This document shows positions 61,984 to 64,000 of a stretch of DNA of 64,000 bases, in pieces. Both the position numbers and the translations under genes were made by a program. How positions within the stretch are numbered: position 1 is the stretch's first letter; each line of letters opens with the position of its first letter. Under the pieces are notes generated by a model. The model saw nothing but the letters and a program-made list of their open reading frames with translations. It was not told the DNA's origin and did no database searches. Origin of the DNA: CAYNVQ01 sp964400735 (GTDB taxonomy: Bacteria; Acidobacteriota; Aminicenantia; Aminicenantales; Aminicenantaceae); assembly GCA_964400735.1 (NCBI GenBank), contig CAYNVQ010000002.1:372001-436000 (forward strand), in the 5' to 3' direction.

Positions 61984-62287
61984 GCTAAAGAGGAGCAAGG
62001 CTCAACTTCGTCCAAAGTTGGTTAGAGGAGTTTGTTGTCGGCGATAAACTTTTTGTCCCGTCATTTTATCATCCGCAACGATAGTTCTGATGTTTCAGTT
62101 TTATTAGCAGAACTGAATTATTGATGAAAAATGAAGAGACTCTTTTCCGTCACCGCTTCGTAGGCATCTTCCAGCCGATTCCTGGGGTTGGAGGATAGGA
62201 ATCAATTTGACCCGCAAATATCCAGGGAAAAAATAAGAATTTATGCGATAGAAGGAATAATCGGATGAATAGAATATGGGAGGCAGC
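61984..62287. other. Intergenic region, no gene recognised
   Basis: About 300 AT-rich bases between the peptidase and the thioredoxin-like protein. I see no promoter of good quality, no hairpin with a U-run directly after the peptidase stop, and no reading frame with homology. GGGAGG just before 62288 is the ribosome site of the next gene. Confidence 0.6.
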
Positions 62288-64000
62288 ATGATAAAATTCA
62301 CCAAAGCAAGCCTATTGTTAATCATAGGGTTGATTCTATCGCCGCTCGTCTGTCGGGGGCAGATCGCAAAATTGACTCCGGAAAAGCCCAAGTGGGGGGA
62401 TACCGTTCGGGTGACCTATGATCCGGCGGCTGAAGGAGCGGCATTTCTGCCGGGGGACGAGATCTTCGCCATTTATCACATCTTTCATGAAAAAGGGGCG
62501 GATCAAAAGTGGATGAAGATGGATAAAACCGGAGGAGAATTTTCCTGCGGTATTCCTATCTCTAAGGGCACGGGTTTTTTGAGGGTTTATTTCGTTAACA
62601 AGGAAGATTGGGACCAAAAGGCCATGCTCTCATCCATGGTCTACCGGGAAGATGGGCTTCCCGCCAGAGGCGCTAATCAAGAGATGATGGTCCAGGCTGC
62701 AAAAGAATACCAGGATTATTTTCAGAGAGAAAGAGAGCTTTATCCGGATAATTACGCCGTCTTCAGAGAAAAGTGGTTTCTCCAGGGCGCGCTGGATAAA
62801 AAGAACCTTCTGCCATCGCTCAAGAAGGATATGGAAATATTGAAGAATGAGGTGACCGAAGAAACGGATGAATGGCTATTCGCCGTCTCCTACGGACTCC
62901 TGCTTCTGGATGATGAACTGGGGGCCAGGAAACTTCTGCGGAGACTGGTTCAGGAACACCCAGAATCTTTTTATACGAAATATGCGCTCACCAACTACGA
63001 CTACCAGGTCTTCTCCAAGCAGATAAAGGGCGAGGGGCCGGAGGAAGTTAAAAAAATGAAAAAAGAGCTTCTGACGGCAAGCCCTCTATCGTCCTTTTCC
63101 CGGGAGCAAATCCTTTATTTTGTGGGGGAAGAGGATGTTATCTTGGAGACCGTGCATCTTGTCTGTGATCCCTGGATTGAGGAGGAAAAAGACAATCCCC
63201 TCCCTTATTACATCCTTTCCGAGGCCTATGCAGGAAAGGCGGACAAGCTCGCCAGGTGTCTTCAGCTTCTGAACAAAGCCCTCGGACTGCTGCTTCAGGG
63301 AAAATTCCGCCTTTACGGCGACGTATCGGGATTCAGGACCCAACGATACCTGCCGTTGTTTTTTCAGAAGCGGGCGGAGATTCACATAAAGATGGAAGAC
63401 TGGGCCAATGCCCTCTCCGATATAAAAACGGCCCAGGCGCTGGAAAAGGAGGCGAAGTCCGAATATTTCGAAACAGAGGGAGCCATCTGGCAAAAGCTCG
63501 GCTTCAATCAGAAGGCCGAGGAGGTATGGTTCGAGGCTTCACAGCTCGGATCGAAAGAAGCGGAAAAAGCCATCAAAGAAATTTATAGCCTGCGGCATGA
63601 AGGCCTAGAAGGGTTCGAAGCCTATTTTTCGGCGGCCTTGAAAAAGAAAGAATCCGCCAAATCCGAAGACAAGCCAATGGCTCCGGATTTCGATGTACAA
63701 ACCTTAGAGGGACAACAAGTGGCTACCTCCAATTTAAGGGGAAAAGTAATGGTACTGAATTTCTGGTTTATCGGGTGCGCCCCATGCCGGGTCGAAATGC
63801 CCGGGCTCAACACCCTGACTGAGGAATTCAAGGATAAAGATGTGATTTTTATAGCCTTTGCTCTGGACGGCGCCGAAGCCCTCAAGGATTTTCTCAAGGA
63901 GAAACGTTTCGACTATCAAATCGTGGCGGATTCCAGCAAAATCGCCAGCCTGTATGGGGTCAAAGTCTTTCCCACCCACTTCATCATCAACCAAAAGGGG
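62288..64000 (+). CDS. Exported protein with C-terminal TlpA-like thioredoxin domain (3' end outside window)
   Basis: The frame is open from ATG at 62288 to the right edge (571 codons) with GGGAGG upstream. A signal peptide (LLLIIGLILSPLVC) leads into a beta-sandwich (LTPEKPKWGDTVRVTYDP-type) and then a helical repeat region (about 120-455; LSDIKTAQALEKEAK, QKLGFNQKAEEVWF) that looks TPR-like. From about 465 a TlpA/ResA thioredoxin fold begins (APDFDVQTLEGQQV), with GCAPCRVEMP at residues 497-500 as the redox CxxC. It should act as a periplasmic disulfide reductase. The end and any cis-Pro residue beyond are not seen; VFPTHFIIN near the edge supplies the likely cis-Pro. Confidence 0.8.
   Translation, partial: MIKFTKASLLLIIGLILSPLVCRGQIAKLTPEKPKWGDTVRVTYDPAAEGAAFLPGDEIFAIYHIFHEKGADQKWMKMDKTGGEFSCGIPISKGTGFLRVYFVNKEDWDQKAMLSSMVYREDGLPARGANQEMMVQAAKEYQDYFQRERELYPDNYAVFREKWFLQGALDKKNLLPSLKKDMEILKNEVTEETDEWLFAVSYGLLLLDDELGARKLLRRLVQEHPESFYTKYALTNYDYQVFSKQIKGEGPEEVKKMKKELLTASPLSSFSREQILYFVGEEDVILETVHLVCDPWIEEEKDNPLPYYILSEAYAGKADKLARCLQLLNKALGLLLQGKFRLYGDVSGFRTQRYLPLFFQKRAEIHIKMEDWANALSDIKTAQALEKEAKSEYFETEGAIWQKLGFNQKAEEVWFEASQLGSKEAEKAIKEIYSLRHEGLEGFEAYFSAALKKKESAKSEDKPMAPDFDVQTLEGQQVATSNLRGKVMVLNFWFIGCAPCRVEMPGLNTLTEEFKDKDVIFIAFALDGAEALKDFLKEKRFDYQIVADSSKIASLYGVKVFPTHFIINQKG

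Overview
This window looks like a chromosomal segment of an uncultured, Gram-negative-type heterotroph. The mix resembles genomes of the Acidobacteriota/Candidatus Aminicenantes kind: PadR regulators with HAAS-domain membrane proteins and MacB/FtsX-like permeases, many secreted or lipid-anchored sulfatases and glycoside-active proteins, a DUF5916 outer-membrane protein, an S9 peptidase, and Tat-exported sugar oxidoreductases. That placement is inferred from gene content only. No rRNA, tRNA or CRISPR array was recognised.

Layout. 1-1132: 5' two-thirds or so of a secreted lipoprotein with a glycosidase-like barrel, running off the left edge. 1.4-6.1 kb: a gene graveyard. Two separated pieces of an IS91-type transposase lie among 3'-terminal pieces of guaA, a YkvI-like permease, an FtsX-like permease and a serine hydrolase, around one intact WD40/membrane-protein pair. 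5.9-12.8 kb: a serine hydrolase, then three secreted proteins with different N-terminal domains and the same C-terminal six-unit repeat of 40 residues, with an orphan relic unit between two of them. 13.1-20.5 kb: a degenerate lipoprotein fragment, a HipA/PI-kinase-like protein, membrane and DUF362 proteins, a sulfatase-like lipoprotein, and a decayed AbrB/PIN toxin-antitoxin pair. 20.5-24.9 kb: a seven-unit beta-propeller with a CFI-box C-terminus and a DUF5916 barrel. 25.1-28.1 kb: a plus-strand operon (discoidin domain, TIGR03663 membrane glycosyltransferase, GT2). 28.2-37.4 kb: ThuA, DUF1080, Gfo/Idh/MocA and NCS1-like genes suggesting keto-sugar catabolism, then an NTF2-like protein, an Nramp-related transporter and a gamma-glutamyltransferase-like protein. 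37.9-46.4 kb: heparinase II/III-like lyase, barrel proteins, and a translationally coupled sulfatase/GH29 fucosidase pair, pointing to sulfated fucose-containing glycans. 46.5-50.7 kb: a gene with a sigma-54-type promoter, a YtrA-type GntR/ABC operon, and SpoIIM-like and Cys-rich small proteins. 50.8-59.4 kb: SDR epimerase, an FtsX permease, then a PadR/HAAS/HAAS/FtsX operon. 59.9-64.0 kb: S9 peptidase and a TlpA-type thioredoxin protein cut by the right edge.

The coherent theme is extracellular breakdown of sulfated or uronic polysaccharides followed by sugar oxidation. The most unusual non-coding signals are a two-copy structured intergenic element (22.6 and 59.5 kb) with a compensatory base-pair change, a palindromic REP-like family (35.7-47.0 kb) that supplies or extends the 3' ends of two genes, a tandem hairpin pair at 31.76-31.82 kb, and a promoter/leader module repeated at 1.25, 5.03 and 14.35 kb.
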